From contig JACPOU010000054.1 of assembly GCA_016191345.1 (NCBI GenBank), positions 1 to 48,467 of the forward strand: 48,467 bases of DNA, in the 5' to 3' direction. Positions 26,388-34,279 of this stretch are shown one piece after another; the first letter of the stretch is position 1; each line of letters begins with the position of its first letter. The notes under the pieces were generated by a model. The model had not been told where the DNA came from, searched no databases, and was given only the letters and a program-made list of their open reading frames with translations. Made by a program: the position numbers and the translations under genes. This DNA comes from Chloroflexota bacterium. GTDB taxonomy: Bacteria; Chloroflexota; Limnocylindria; Limnocylindrales; CSP1-4.

Positions 26388-26849
26388 TCACCACAGCTCC
26401 GGCTTCGCGCTCATGAGGAAGCCGATCGTCCCCACGAGCCCGGCCATGACGTACGAAACGTAGCGCTGCCGGCGTGCCCGCGCGGCCCAGGCGCGATCGT
26501 CGAAGCCGGCCCGGATCCCGAGCAGCGGCCGGAGGTTCGGGCGCTGGATGAAGAAGGCGATGACGAGGTTCAGGGCGTAGACCGTGAGCGCGATCAGGAG
26601 CCACGGCTGGGCGAGCACCGCGGAGCCGAGGGCGAGGATGAGGCCCCCGCCCGTCAGCGCCAGCCCGAGCCCGATCACGACCGTGCCGCTGGACTGCATC
26701 CAGAGGAGGCCGCGAACAAGAGGGCTCCCCGAATCCACCGTCGCCCGGCGCGTGCGGAGCGCGAACGGCAGCAGGATGGACGGCAGGAACAGGCTCACGG
26801 CGAGAACGACGTGGACGACGAGGAGGATGGGGGCCACTGCTGCGGGCAT
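26388..26849 (-). CDS. DUF2269-like integral membrane protein
   Basis: The 153-residue protein has four membrane helices: ILLVVHVVLAVSLFLPSILLPFAL, GTVVIGLGLALTGGGLILA, WLLIALTVYALNLVIAFFI and YVSYVMAGLVGTIGFLMSA. The first contains a His-Val-Val as in DUF2269 proteins, and RRATVDSG and RPNLRPLLG are the loops. The function is unknown; the family name is from pattern memory. The minus-strand TACAAT 7 nt before the ATG suggests its own leaderless transcript rather than read-through from prmA. Confidence 0.7.
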   Translation of the reverse strand: MPAAVAPILLVVHVVLAVSLFLPSILLPFALRTRRATVDSGSPLVRGLLWMQSSGTVVIGLGLALTGGGLILALGSAVLAQPWLLIALTVYALNLVIAFFIQRPNLRPLLGIRAGFDDRAWAARARRQRYVSYVMAGLVGTIGFLMSAKPELW

Positions 26850-26856
26850 CGGCCCG

Positions 26857-26862
26857 ATTGTA
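26857..26862 (-). promoter_or_regulatory. -10 box for the DUF2269-like gene, probably leaderless
   Basis: The minus-strand TACAAT is 7 nt from the ATG at 26849, with no ribosome binding site between. Five of six bases match TATAAT. Confidence 0.45.
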
Positions 26863-26885
26863 CGGGCGGGCCCCGAAACCGCCGC

Positions 26886-27839
26886 TCAGGCCGGCCGGCG
26901 CGCCACCAGCGCGACCCACTCCCCCTCCGCGGCCCGCTCCACGACCTCGAGGCCCACCTTGCCGAAGGCTGCGGCGACGTCCGTCTCGCGATCCTCGAAG
27001 ATCCCCGACGCGAGCAGGAGCCCGCCCGGCCGCAGCTCGTCGCGCAACGCGGTCGCGAGCGCGACGAGGACCGAGGCGATGAGGTTCGCGAGGACGACGT
27101 CGAAGGCCGGAGCGCCGCTGGGCAGGGAACCGGCACGGGCGCGGATGCGCCGCGCCAGGTGGTTGCGTCGCGCGTTCGCCGCGGTCGCCTCGATCGCGAT
27201 GGGGTCGATGTCCACGCCGAGCACGCTCGCCGCGCCGAGCCGGGCCGCTGCGATGGCCAGGATCCCCGAACCGCAGCCGACGTCGAGGACGCGGGCGCCG
27301 TCGAGCGTGCCGCGATCCGCAGCACCTTCCAGGGCCGCAAGGCAGAGGCGCGTCGTCGGGTGGAGCCCGGTCCCGAAGGCCATCCCCGGATCCAGGGCCA
27401 GGACGACATCGTCGGGGCTCGCCCGATGGCGGCGCCACGTCGGCCGGATGACGATCCGGCGACCGACGCGGATCACCGGGAAGTGGCGCTTCCAGGCTTC
27501 GGCCCAGTCGGCCTCGTCGACGATGCGCGTCGTCAGCGACCCGATCGGTCGGAGCCCGAACGCCTGGAGGTGGCCGAGCGCGGCCGTGGCCTCGAGGACC
27601 GCCCGTTCCGCCGACGCGGGGTCGCGCGCGGGGACGTAGGCCCGCACGATCGCCGGCCGGGACGGGTCGACGCGGGCGCCGAGGCCTTCATCAACGAGCT
27701 CGAACGCGGGCTCGACGCTGGCGCCGCCGGGCGCGACGCGCCCGAGGATCTCGCTGACGGCCTCGACGGCCTCGATGTCGGCCTCGACCGCCAGCTCCAG
27801 CCAGGCCCCCCGGTCGAGGGCGTCAGCCGAGCGCGTCAC
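26886..27839 (-). CDS. prmA: Ribosomal protein L11 methyltransferase
   Basis: PrmA trimethylates lysines and the N-terminus of L11. The 317-residue protein has a beta-alpha N-terminal recognition domain (about 1-110) and a class I SAM-binding domain. LALDPGMAFGTGLHPTTRLCL (residues 148-168) is the diagnostic PrmA motif, followed by VLDVGCGSGILAIAAARLGAASVLGVDIDP and FDVVLANLIASVLVAL (motif IV, with the Asn-Leu in place of a more usual Asn-Ile). The start lies 17 nt inside the dnaJ 3' end, so the two are coupled. dnaJ-prmA order is common in bacteria. Confidence 0.93.
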   Translation of the reverse strand: MTRSADALDRGAWLELAVEADIEAVEAVSEILGRVAPGGASVEPAFELVDEGLGARVDPSRPAIVRAYVPARDPASAERAVLEATAALGHLQAFGLRPIGSLTTRIVDEADWAEAWKRHFPVIRVGRRIVIRPTWRRHRASPDDVVLALDPGMAFGTGLHPTTRLCLAALEGAADRGTLDGARVLDVGCGSGILAIAAARLGAASVLGVDIDPIAIEATAANARRNHLARRIRARAGSLPSGAPAFDVVLANLIASVLVALATALRDELRPGGLLLASGIFEDRETDVAAAFGKVGLEVVERAAEGEWVALVARRPA

Positions 27840-28932
27840 GGACCTTGTCGAAGATCCCCCCGCCGCCCTCGGTGACGATCTCGCCGGAGGCCTTCGCGTA
27901 GGCCTGGAGCGCCTCGCGCTCCGCCCTGGAGAGCCGCGTCGGGACCTCGATGTCGACGATGACGTGGAGATCGCCGCGAACGCCCTGGCGCCGGAGGTGC
28001 GGCACGCCCTTGCCGCGCAGCCGGATCTCCGTCCCCGGCTGCGTCCCGGCCTTGATCTCGACCTCGTCTTCGCCCTCCACCGTCGGCACCAGGATCCGCG
28101 TCCCGAGGGCCGCCTGGGCGATCCCGATCGACGTCTCGAAGTAGAGCTCGGTCCCGTCGCGCTTCAGCTCCGGGTGGGGAGCGACGTGGACCGCGACGTA
28201 GAGGCCGCCGGCCGGCCCGCCGCGCGGCCCCACCTCGCCCTCGTTCGAGAGGCGGATCTGGTGGCCCTCGTCGATGCCGGCCGGGATCGCGACCCGCAGG
28301 GTCCGCCGGCGCTCGGTGCGCCCATCGCCTCGGCATGTGTCGCAGGGCGTCTCGATGAGCTTGCCGTCGCCGTGGCAGCGCGGGCAGGTCGTCACGTTGA
28401 CCATCTGGCCGAGCATCGTCTGGCGGACGGCCCGGACCTCGCCGCGGCCCTGGCACTGCGGGCAGGTCTGGACGTCCGTGCCGGGCTTGGCGCCGCTGCC
28501 CGAGCACGTCTCGCACCGCCCGAGGACCGGGAACTCGATCTCCTTCTCCGTGCCGAGGACGGCCTCCTGGAACGTGATCCGGAGGTCGTAGCGGAGGTCG
28601 GAGCCGGCCGACGGGCGCCCCCGCCGTCCGGAGGCACCGGCCGCCCCGCCGAAGAACGCGTCGAAGATGTCGGCAAAGCCCCCGAAGCCCGCCGCGGCCG
28701 GGTCCCCGTCGATCCCGGCGCTGCCGAAGAGGTCGTATCGCTGCCGCCGCTCCGGGTCGGACAGGACCTGGTACGCCTCGTTGATCGACTTGAAGCGCTC
28801 CGCGGCGGCCGGATCGGTGTTGACGTCCGGATGCCACTGCTGGGCGAGCTTGCGGAACGCCTTCTTGATCTCGGCGTCGGAGGCGCCGCGGGCGAGGCCC
28901 AGGGTCTCGTAGTAGTCGGTGGTCGTGGCCAT
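27823..28932 (-). CDS. dnaJ: Chaperone protein DnaJ
   Basis: The 369-residue co-chaperone stimulates the DnaK ATPase and delivers substrates. The J domain has HPD at residues 34-36 (LAQQWHPDVNTD). A Gly/Phe-rich stretch (AAAGFGGFADIFDAFFGG) follows. Four zinc repeats are complete: CETCSGSG, CPQCQGRG, CPRCHGDG and CDTCRGDG. The C-terminal substrate domains follow. It lies apart from hrcA-grpE-dnaK, and I see no CIRCE element upstream, so it may not be under HrcA control. The minus-strand TAGACT 9 nt before the ATG suggests a leaderless transcript. Confidence 0.96.
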   Translation of the reverse strand: MATTTDYYETLGLARGASDAEIKKAFRKLAQQWHPDVNTDPAAAERFKSINEAYQVLSDPERRQRYDLFGSAGIDGDPAAAGFGGFADIFDAFFGGAAGASGRRGRPSAGSDLRYDLRITFQEAVLGTEKEIEFPVLGRCETCSGSGAKPGTDVQTCPQCQGRGEVRAVRQTMLGQMVNVTTCPRCHGDGKLIETPCDTCRGDGRTERRRTLRVAIPAGIDEGHQIRLSNEGEVGPRGGPAGGLYVAVHVAPHPELKRDGTELYFETSIGIAQAALGTRILVPTVEGEDEVEIKAGTQPGTEIRLRGKGVPHLRRQGVRGDLHVIVDIEVPTRLSRAEREALQAYAKASGEIVTEGGGGIFDKVRDALG

Positions 28933-28941
28933 GCTGGCGGA

Positions 28942-28947
28942 AGTCTA
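28942..28947 (-). promoter_or_regulatory. -10 box of dnaJ, probably leaderless
   Basis: The minus-strand TAGACT is 9 nt from the dnaJ ATG, divergent from the TACCAT of the deacetylase gene only 33 bp away. No CIRCE-like inverted repeat is present in this 60-bp gap. Confidence 0.4.
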
Positions 28948-28980
28948 CGGGCGACGCCCCGATCGCGACCCGACGCCCGC

Positions 28981-28986
28981 TACCAT
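28981..28986 (+). promoter_or_regulatory. -10 box of the deacetylase gene, probably leaderless
   Basis: TACCAT is followed after 6 nt (CCGGTC) by the ATG at 28993, leaving no room for a ribosome binding site. Confidence 0.4.
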
Positions 28987-28992
28987 CCGGTC

Positions 28993-29823
28993 ATGGACAC
29001 TCCCCGGCTCACGGTGGCCCTGACGTTCGACCACGACGCATTCTCCGATTCGGTCCGGCGCGGCGATCCGCCCGTGAAGTTCTCCCACGGTGAGTTCGGG
29101 CCGCGCGTCGGCGCGCCCCGGATCCTGGAGCTGCTTCGCCGTGAGGCCATCCCGAGCACCTGGTTCGTGCCGGGCCACACGCTCGTCACGTTCCCGGATT
29201 CGATCGAGGCGGTCCTCGCCGGCGGCCACGAGCTGGCCTGCCACGGCTGGTACCACGAGGACTTCTCGGAGCTGCCGGCCGAGGAGCAGGCGTCCATCCT
29301 GGACCATTGCGTCTCCGCCGTCCGCGAGGTCTCCGGCGTCCCGCCGCGCGGCCACCGGGCGCCGTACTGGGCGCTGGGAGCGGACACCCTCCGCCTCGTC
29401 GAGGCTGCGGGCTTCACCTACGATTCGTCCCTGATGTCCGACGACTACGCGCTCTTCCGGGTTCGCCACGGCGACCGGCACACGGTCGAGGACGGGACGA
29501 CGTTCGGCCAGGCGGGGCGACTCATCCAGGTGCCGGTCTACTGGGGGCTGGACGACTGGCCACAGTTCGAGCCCGGACCGGGCCGCGACGGGATGGCGCC
29601 ACCCTCCAGGGTCCTCGAGCTCTGGACCGGCGAGCTCCGCTACGCCCACGAGCACGCCCCGGGCGGGCTGCTGACGGTGACGATGCACCCCGAGTGCATC
29701 GGCCGGGGGCATCGGATGCTCATGCTCGAGGCGTTCATCGCGGCGTGTCGCGCGCTGCCCGGCGTCGCCTTCGAGCGGCTCGACAGCTACGTCGACCGCT
29801 GGCAGGCGGCCGCCGAAGCCTGA
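28993..29823 (+). CDS. Polysaccharide deacetylase family protein (CE4)
   Basis: The 276-residue protein is a NodB-fold hydrolase. TFDHDAFS replaces the usual TFDDD, HGWYHED gives the two metal-binding His residues, and GHRAPYW is motif 3. SHGEFGPRVGAPRIL and TWFVPGHT match the cytoplasmic subgroup that includes HpPgdA and the PuuE allantoinase-like proteins. No signal peptide is visible, so it probably acts in the cytoplasm on a sugar amide or a cyclic amide rather than on the cell wall. The frame is open far upstream but only as dnaJ antisense; the ATG at 28993 is chosen from the -10 box and homology. Confidence 0.85.
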   Translation: MDTPRLTVALTFDHDAFSDSVRRGDPPVKFSHGEFGPRVGAPRILELLRREAIPSTWFVPGHTLVTFPDSIEAVLAGGHELACHGWYHEDFSELPAEEQASILDHCVSAVREVSGVPPRGHRAPYWALGADTLRLVEAAGFTYDSSLMSDDYALFRVRHGDRHTVEDGTTFGQAGRLIQVPVYWGLDDWPQFEPGPGRDGMAPPSRVLELWTGELRYAHEHAPGGLLTVTMHPECIGRGHRMLMLEAFIAACRALPGVAFERLDSYVDRWQAAAEA

Positions 29824-29876
29824 GGCGGGCCGCCGCTCGGCTCCCTGCCGCTCGGCTCACCTGCCGCTCGGTGCTC

Positions 29877-30821
29877 TCAGAGTCCCGCGAGTTCCTTCGC
29901 ACGGGCCAGCACGTCGCGGAACATCGGCGGCGTCAGCTTGCCGGTGAACGTGTTCTGCTGGCTCGGGTGGTACGACCCGACGAGGGTCCGGCGCCCGATC
30001 CGGACCGTGGCTCCGTGGCCGAACCTCGGGCGCGGGACCGGCACCGGCTCCCCCGCCGCCGCCAGCACGCGCAGCACGGCGTTCCACCCGAATGATCCGA
30101 GGACGAGGACGACGCTCGCCGTGTCGAGCAGGTCCATCTCCCGGGCGAGGAACGGCGCGCAGGCGTCGCGCTCCTCGATCGTGGGCGTGTTGCGCGGCGG
30201 CGCGCAGCGGACGGCGGCCGCAATCCGGACGCCGAACAGCGTCAGCCCGTCGTCGGCCCGGCGGCTCGACGGCCGGTCGGCCAGGCCCAGTTCGTGGAGC
30301 GCCGCCCAGAGGAAGTCGCCCGAGGCATCGCCGGTGAAGACGCGGCCGGTCCGGTTGCCGCCGTGGGCCGCCGGCGCGAGGCCGACGATGAGGAGTCTCG
30401 CGTCCGGATCGCCGAACCCCGGCAGCGGCCGGCCCCAGTACGGCTCGTCGCGGAAGCGGGCGACCTTGTCCAGCGCGACCAGCTCGCGCCACGCGACGAG
30501 TCGGGGGCAGCGGAAGCAGCCGACGATCTCGTCCCGCAGCGCCTCGAGGGCGGCGGCGCGCTCAACGCGGGGCGCCTCGAGGGCGGCGGCGCGGTCAACG
30601 CGGAGCGCCTCGGGGGCGGCGGCGCGCTCAACGCGGGGCGCCTCGGGGGCGGCGGCGCGCTCAACGCGGAGCGCCTCGGGGGCGGCGGCGCGCTCAACGC
30701 GGGGCGCCTCGGGGGCGGCGGCGCGCTCAACGCGGGGCGCCTCGGGGGCGGCGGCGCGGTCAACGCGGAGCGCCTCGGGGCCGGCGGCGCGCTCAACGCG
30801 GAGCGCCTCGGGGACGCTCAC
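29877..30821 (-). CDS. Family 5 uracil-DNA glycosylase with N-terminal 11-residue repeats
   Basis: The 314-residue enzyme removes uracil from DNA. GLAPAAHGGNRTGRVFTGD (residues 147-165) is the UdgB motif 1, and GSYHPSQQNTFTGKL is the C-terminal motif 2. Cys102, Cys105 and Cys179-region cysteines could bind the family's iron-sulfur cluster. Residues 5-92 are eight copies of an 11-residue unit such as EALRVERAAAP, then EALRDEIVGCFRCPRLVAWRE begins the normal domain. The family is usually about 220 residues. The start is a GTG, and no alternative start exists in the repeat. A run of 11-residue repeats would favour an extended helix, though the prolines would interrupt it. Confidence 0.9.
   Translation of the reverse strand: MSVPEALRVERAAGPEALRVDRAAAPEAPRVERAAAPEAPRVERAAAPEALRVERAAAPEAPRVERAAAPEALRVDRAAALEAPRVERAAALEALRDEIVGCFRCPRLVAWRELVALDKVARFRDEPYWGRPLPGFGDPDARLLIVGLAPAAHGGNRTGRVFTGDASGDFLWAALHELGLADRPSSRRADDGLTLFGVRIAAAVRCAPPRNTPTIEERDACAPFLAREMDLLDTASVVLVLGSFGWNAVLRVLAAAGEPVPVPRPRFGHGATVRIGRRTLVGSYHPSQQNTFTGKLTPPMFRDVLARAKELAGL
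30546..30809. repeat. 33-bp in-frame tandem repeat, eight units
   Basis: Eight 33-bp units of the type GCCTCGGGGGCGGCGGCGCG-CTCAACGCGG lie inside the uracil-DNA glycosylase gene. Unit variants differ mainly at the Leu/Pro (EAL or EAP) and Glu/Asp codons, suggesting expansion and partial homogenisation. The unit length is a multiple of three, so copy number can change without a frameshift. Confidence 0.92.
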
Positions 30822-31152
30822 GGCCGAGGCTCGACAGTCGACATCTATCGGTCATCCTCCCTGCGGCGACCGCCTCGACGCCACCTGCGCCGACGGGCCT
30901 CCGACCGTCAGGCCTCGCGAGACTTCCTGTCATCTCGACTCCAGGCGAGGCCTCGTCAAGGCTACCCCGCTGCCGCGCCTTGAACCGTGCGGGGCATCGG
31001 CGGCGCGTCGTGACAAAACGTTCACGCGGTGTCGAGTTGATCGGTTTCCGTCGCCGAAGCCTCACTCCAGGTCGATGTGTCCGAAAGGGTCAATCGAGGG
31101 TCCTCCAGCACTCCGTCCTCCCACACTGCGCAACGGCGTGGCGCAGGGCCGG
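30822..31152. other. Gap holding one 109-bp element
   Basis: This gap lies between the ABC permease stop and the glycosylase start, both minus strand. It contains a diverged copy of the 109-bp element (30931-31039) and a TCGACAGTCGACATC-type dyad near 30828-30845. No gene-like ORF is present. Confidence 0.5.
30931..31039. repeat. 109-bp inverted-ended element, copy 4 (diverged)
   Basis: It begins CATCTCGACTCCAGGCGAGG and ends GTGTCGAGTTG, the same length as the copies at 34932 and 37435. It shares with them the GGCGAGG-CTCGTCA block after the left end. The left and right ends still match as ATCTCGAC and GTCGAGTT. The centre is unlike the other copies. Confidence 0.5.
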
Positions 31153-31950
31153 TCACTTCAGGAGCACCCGGTCGAGCCGGCGCGAGGTGATCCACAGCCC
31201 GATCCCGCCCATCAGCGCCAGGTACGCGACGTTGACGAGCATCTCCGGCCCCACGACGCCCACCGTCAGGCCGCGGATCAGGGCGACGCCCTGGTAGAGG
31301 GGCGTCCAGGCGACGATCCCGCGGATGACCTCGGGATAGGTCTCGATCGGGTAGAACGTGGCCGAGAACAGGAACATCGGCAGCACCACGATGTTGATGA
31401 GGTCGAAGTCCTGGGGCGTTCGCATGAAGCTCGTGGCGGCCATTCCGATGGCCCCGAACGCGAAGCCGAGGAGCAGCGCCGCAGGCAGGGCGAGGATCGC
31501 GAGCGGCGACGCGAGGAGGCCCATCGCCCCGAGGACGGCGAGAAACCCGACGGCATACAGCCCGCCCCGGATCAGGGCCCAGGCGATCTCGCCGACGGCC
31601 ACGTCGCCGACGGTCAGGGGCGTGGCGAGGACCGCCTGGAACGTCCGGTTGTAGTTGAGCTTGAAGAAGAAGTTGAACGTGGCCTCGGCGACGGCGCCGT
31701 TCATCGCCCCGGTCGCCAGGAGCGCCGGCCCGATGAACATCGCGTACGGGATCGGCTGGCCCCCCGGTCCGGCCACGTCGCCGATGAGCCGCCCCAGGCC
31801 GTAGCCGATGCCGAGGAGGTAGAAGAGCGGCTCGAAGAAGCCGGAGACGATGATCGTCCAGGTCCGCCGGTAGACGAAGAGGTTGCGCTCGATCAGGTGC
31901 CACGCGCGGAGGTCGCGCGCGGTCCGGATCGAGGCCCCGAGCGTCGTCAT
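31153..31950 (-). CDS. ABC-2 type exporter permease
   Basis: The 265-residue protein has six membrane helices, including IIVSGFFEPLFYLLGIGYGLG, LLATGAMNGAVAEATFNFFF and GLLASPLAILALPAALLLGFAFGAI. The segment YNRTFQAVLATPLTVGDV is the ABC-2 permease signature around the cytoplasmic coupling helix. It is the last gene of a three-gene set, 19 bp after a second permease, and the pair would form a heterodimeric channel like NodJ or DrrB. The substrate is unknown but could be a lipid, polysaccharide or drug. Confidence 0.87.
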   Translation of the reverse strand: MTTLGASIRTARDLRAWHLIERNLFVYRRTWTIIVSGFFEPLFYLLGIGYGLGRLIGDVAGPGGQPIPYAMFIGPALLATGAMNGAVAEATFNFFFKLNYNRTFQAVLATPLTVGDVAVGEIAWALIRGGLYAVGFLAVLGAMGLLASPLAILALPAALLLGFAFGAIGMAATSFMRTPQDFDLINIVVLPMFLFSATFYPIETYPEVIRGIVAWTPLYQGVALIRGLTVGVVGPEMLVNVAYLALMGGIGLWITSRRLDRVLLK

Positions 31951-31969
31951 CGACGCCAGCCTGACAAGG

Positions 31970-32794
31970 TCATGCCGCGAGCTTCTTCCGGATCTGGCCG
32001 ACGAAGAGCCACGTCCCGACGAGCAGGAGCCCGACGAGGATCGCGAGGTGGGCGAGCGCGGTCAGCGGCTGGTCCAGGAGCGTCCCGAGCATCGCCCCAC
32101 GGGTGATCTCGACGCCGTGGAACAGCGGCGAGAGCCAGGCGATCGGCTGGATCGCCGGCGGCAGGCTCGAGATCGGGAAGAACGTGCCCGAGAACAGGAA
32201 CAGCGGGGTGATCACCCAGCGGAAGATCGCCGAGAACTTGTCGGGCGTGGGCTGGGTGGCGAAGAACGCGCCAATCGGCCCGGCGAAGGCGAGGCCGGTG
32301 AGGATCGCGGTGGGGATGCCGAGGATCGCGAGCGGCGAGAGGATCGCCCCGAAGGCCCACGCAACGACCAGGAAGATCGCCCCGACCAGTCCCAGTCGGA
32401 AGGCGATCCAGGCGAGGGTCCCGTACGCGACGGCTCGTGGATCCAGCGGCGTCGCGTACATCGAGTGGAAGATGCGGCCCCAGACGAGGCCGTTCATGAT
32501 CGGGAAGCTGCCTTCGAACATGCCCTGCTGCATCGCGCTGCCCGCCAGCAGGCCGGGCGCCACGAACTGCAGGTACGAGATGCCGCCGAAGGCGTCGGGG
32601 CTCGTCGCGTTCACGTACCCGCCGAGGCCGACGCCCATGGCCATGAGGAAGAGCGCCGGGTTCACGAACGAGCTGAACAGCGAGCCGCGGAATGCCCGGC
32701 GGTACTGGTAGGCGCGGTGCTCGAACACCCGCCCGGCGGCCGCGATCGCGCCGGGGGGCGCGGGTCGGGCGGAGACGTCGCTCCTCGTGGTCAT
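31970..32794 (-). CDS. ABC-2 type exporter permease
   Basis: The 274-residue membrane protein resembles its downstream neighbour: AYQYRRAFRGSLFSSFVNPALFLMAMGVGLGGYV starts the membrane part, MQQGMFEGSFPIMNGLVWGRIFHSMYATPLDPRAVAYG is the coupling region, and LFSGTFFPISSLPPAIQPIAWLSPLFHGVEITRG matches the NodJ/DrrB-type external loop. It begins 4 bp after the ATPase stop codon. The two permeases share only the general layout, so they are likely an old duplication. Confidence 0.87.
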   Translation of the reverse strand: MTTRSDVSARPAPPGAIAAAGRVFEHRAYQYRRAFRGSLFSSFVNPALFLMAMGVGLGGYVNATSPDAFGGISYLQFVAPGLLAGSAMQQGMFEGSFPIMNGLVWGRIFHSMYATPLDPRAVAYGTLAWIAFRLGLVGAIFLVVAWAFGAILSPLAILGIPTAILTGLAFAGPIGAFFATQPTPDKFSAIFRWVITPLFLFSGTFFPISSLPPAIQPIAWLSPLFHGVEITRGAMLGTLLDQPLTALAHLAILVGLLLVGTWLFVGQIRKKLAA

Positions 32795-32798
32795 CCCG

Positions 32799-33740
32799 CT
32801 ACTCGACGAGGGACCGTCCGGTCAGGCGCAGGAAGACGTCCTCGAGGGTCGAGCGCCGGACGAGGACCGTCTCGGGCCGGAGCCCTCGATCGTGGGCCGC
32901 GACCGCGACCGCCTCGCCGTCGTCGGCGTAGAGGAGGACCCGGTCGGGCAGCGTCTCGATCCGGTCGGCGAGCCCGTCGAGCCGGCCGTCGAGGGTCTCC
33001 TGGACCCCGACCGGGAACCGCAGCTCCGCCACCTCCTTCGTCGAGTAGCGATCGATGAGCTGGCGGGGCGAGCCCTCGGCGACGATCTTCGCCTTGTCCA
33101 TCACCACGAGGCGGTCGCAGAGCTGCTCGGCCTCGTCCATGTAGTGGGTCGTCAGGACCAGGGTGACCCCGCGCTGCTTGAGGCGGTAGAGGCGGTCCCA
33201 GAGGAGGTGGCGAGCCTGGGGGTCGAGGCCGGTGGTCGGCTCGTCGAGGAGCAACAGGTCGGGCTCGTTGATGAGGCCCCGGGCGATCGTCAGGCGGCGC
33301 TTCATGCCGCCGCTCAGCGGCTCGACGCGGCTGTCGCGGCGATCCGTGAGCTGGGCAAACTCGAGGAGCTCGTCGGCGCGCCGCCCGCATTCGGCCCGGC
33401 TCAGGCCGAAGTAGCGGCCGTAGATGACGAGGTTCTCGCGGACCGTGAGCTCCTGGTCGAGCGTGTCCTGCTGGGGCACGACGCCGAGCCGGCCGCGGAT
33501 CTCCGGCCCCTGGGTCCGCGGGTCCAGGCCGAGGACCGTGAGCGTGCCGCTCGTCGCCGGCGACGTGCAGCCGATCATCCGCATCGTCGAGGGCTTGCCC
33601 GCCCCGTTCGGGCCGAGGAACCCGAAGGCCTCACCGGGCGCGACATCGAAATCGATGGCATCGACCGCGGTGAACGCGCCGAACTGTTTCGTCAGGCCGC
33701 GGGCCTGGATGAGCGACGGGGACGCGGCGTCGTCGAGCAT
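32799..33740 (-). CDS. ABC exporter ATPase (DrrA/NodI-like) with altered Walker A
   Basis: The 313-residue ATPase has Walker A GPNGAGKPSTMRM (43-55), signature LSGGMKRRL, Walker B LLLLDEPTTGLDP and the switch His in TTHYMDEAEQLCDRL. In Walker A, Lys49 is followed by Pro50 (codon CCC, plus positions 33591-33593), where the family has Ser or Thr to coordinate Mg. The C-terminal 80 residues form the DrrA-type accessory domain. It would power the two downstream permeases if active; otherwise it could be a sequencing or genuine loss-of-function change. It is the first gene of the set, with a -10 box 9 nt from the ATG. Confidence 0.9.
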   Translation of the reverse strand: MLDDAASPSLIQARGLTKQFGAFTAVDAIDFDVAPGEAFGFLGPNGAGKPSTMRMIGCTSPATSGTLTVLGLDPRTQGPEIRGRLGVVPQQDTLDQELTVRENLVIYGRYFGLSRAECGRRADELLEFAQLTDRRDSRVEPLSGGMKRRLTIARGLINEPDLLLLDEPTTGLDPQARHLLWDRLYRLKQRGVTLVLTTHYMDEAEQLCDRLVVMDKAKIVAEGSPRQLIDRYSTKEVAELRFPVGVQETLDGRLDGLADRIETLPDRVLLYADDGEAVAVAAHDRGLRPETVLVRRSTLEDVFLRLTGRSLVE

Positions 33741-33749
33741 GGGCCGCGA

Positions 33750-33755
33750 ATCCTA
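33750..33755 (-). promoter_or_regulatory. -10 box of the ABC exporter operon, probably leaderless
   Basis: The minus-strand TAGGAT lies 9 nt before the ATPase ATG with no ribosome binding site between. Confidence 0.4.
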
Positions 33756-33839
33756 CGCGGGATCGCCGGCACGGACGATCCCGCCGCGCGCAGGCGCCAT
33801 GAGCCTGGCGAAGTGCGCGGGCGGGCGCGCGGTGGCGGG

Positions 33840-34066
33840 ATCCCACTCCGGGCTGCGTCAGCCCGGAGTCCACCACTCCGGGCCTCGGCCACTCCGGGTT
33901 CCGCCACTCCGCGCTGCGTCAGTCCGGAGTCCGCCACTCGGGGCCCGGCCACTCCGCGCTGCGTCAGCCCGGAGTCCGCCACTCGGGGCCCGGCCACTCC
34001 GCGCTGCGTCAGTCCGGAGTCCGCCCCTCGGGGCCCGGCCACTCGGGGCCCGGCCACGCCGCGCTC
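33840..34066. repeat. 45-bp tandem repeat with hairpin arms, five units
   Basis: GCTGCGTCAG or a variant begins at 33852, 33913, 33958, 34003 and 34063, giving 45-bp spacing in the middle and about 60 bp at the ends. Each unit has ACTCCG-n(12)-CCGGAGT, which can pair as a 6-bp stem, and a GGGGCCCGGCC word. The last unit abuts the 109-bp element at 34070. Confidence 0.85.
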
Positions 34067-34069
34067 CGT

Positions 34070-34177
34070 CAGATCGACACGCGGTGAGGGTTCGTCATCG
34101 CGCCCGAACCATCGAGCGTCCGTCCCCGCACGGGCGATGTGCGCACTCGTGGCAGATCCCCGCTCGGTGTCGATTTG
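34070..34177. repeat. 109-bp family element, copy 1
   Basis: The left end CAGATCGACA (34070-34079) and the right end TGTCGATTTG (34168-34177) are inverted repeats of each other with one mismatch. The length is 108 bp. Inside, GTGAGGGTTCGTCA and GTCCCCGCACGGGC match copies 2 and 3. It lies about 100 bp upstream of the XRE-nuclease gene, in the same orientation as the copy at that gene's 3' end. Confidence 0.75.
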
Positions 34178-34279
34178 TCTGTACCCAACTGCCGAACTCC
34201 CGCTCCGTGTCGAAGTGTCCGCGCTCGGACACTGGCGGCCGATGATCGGCCGGTAAGGGCCACTGGGCATGCTGCGCGG

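Noticed and set aside
33852-34066. CRISPR-like 45-bp repeats
   Set aside because: Units are directly contiguous without unique spacers; this is a tandem repeat.
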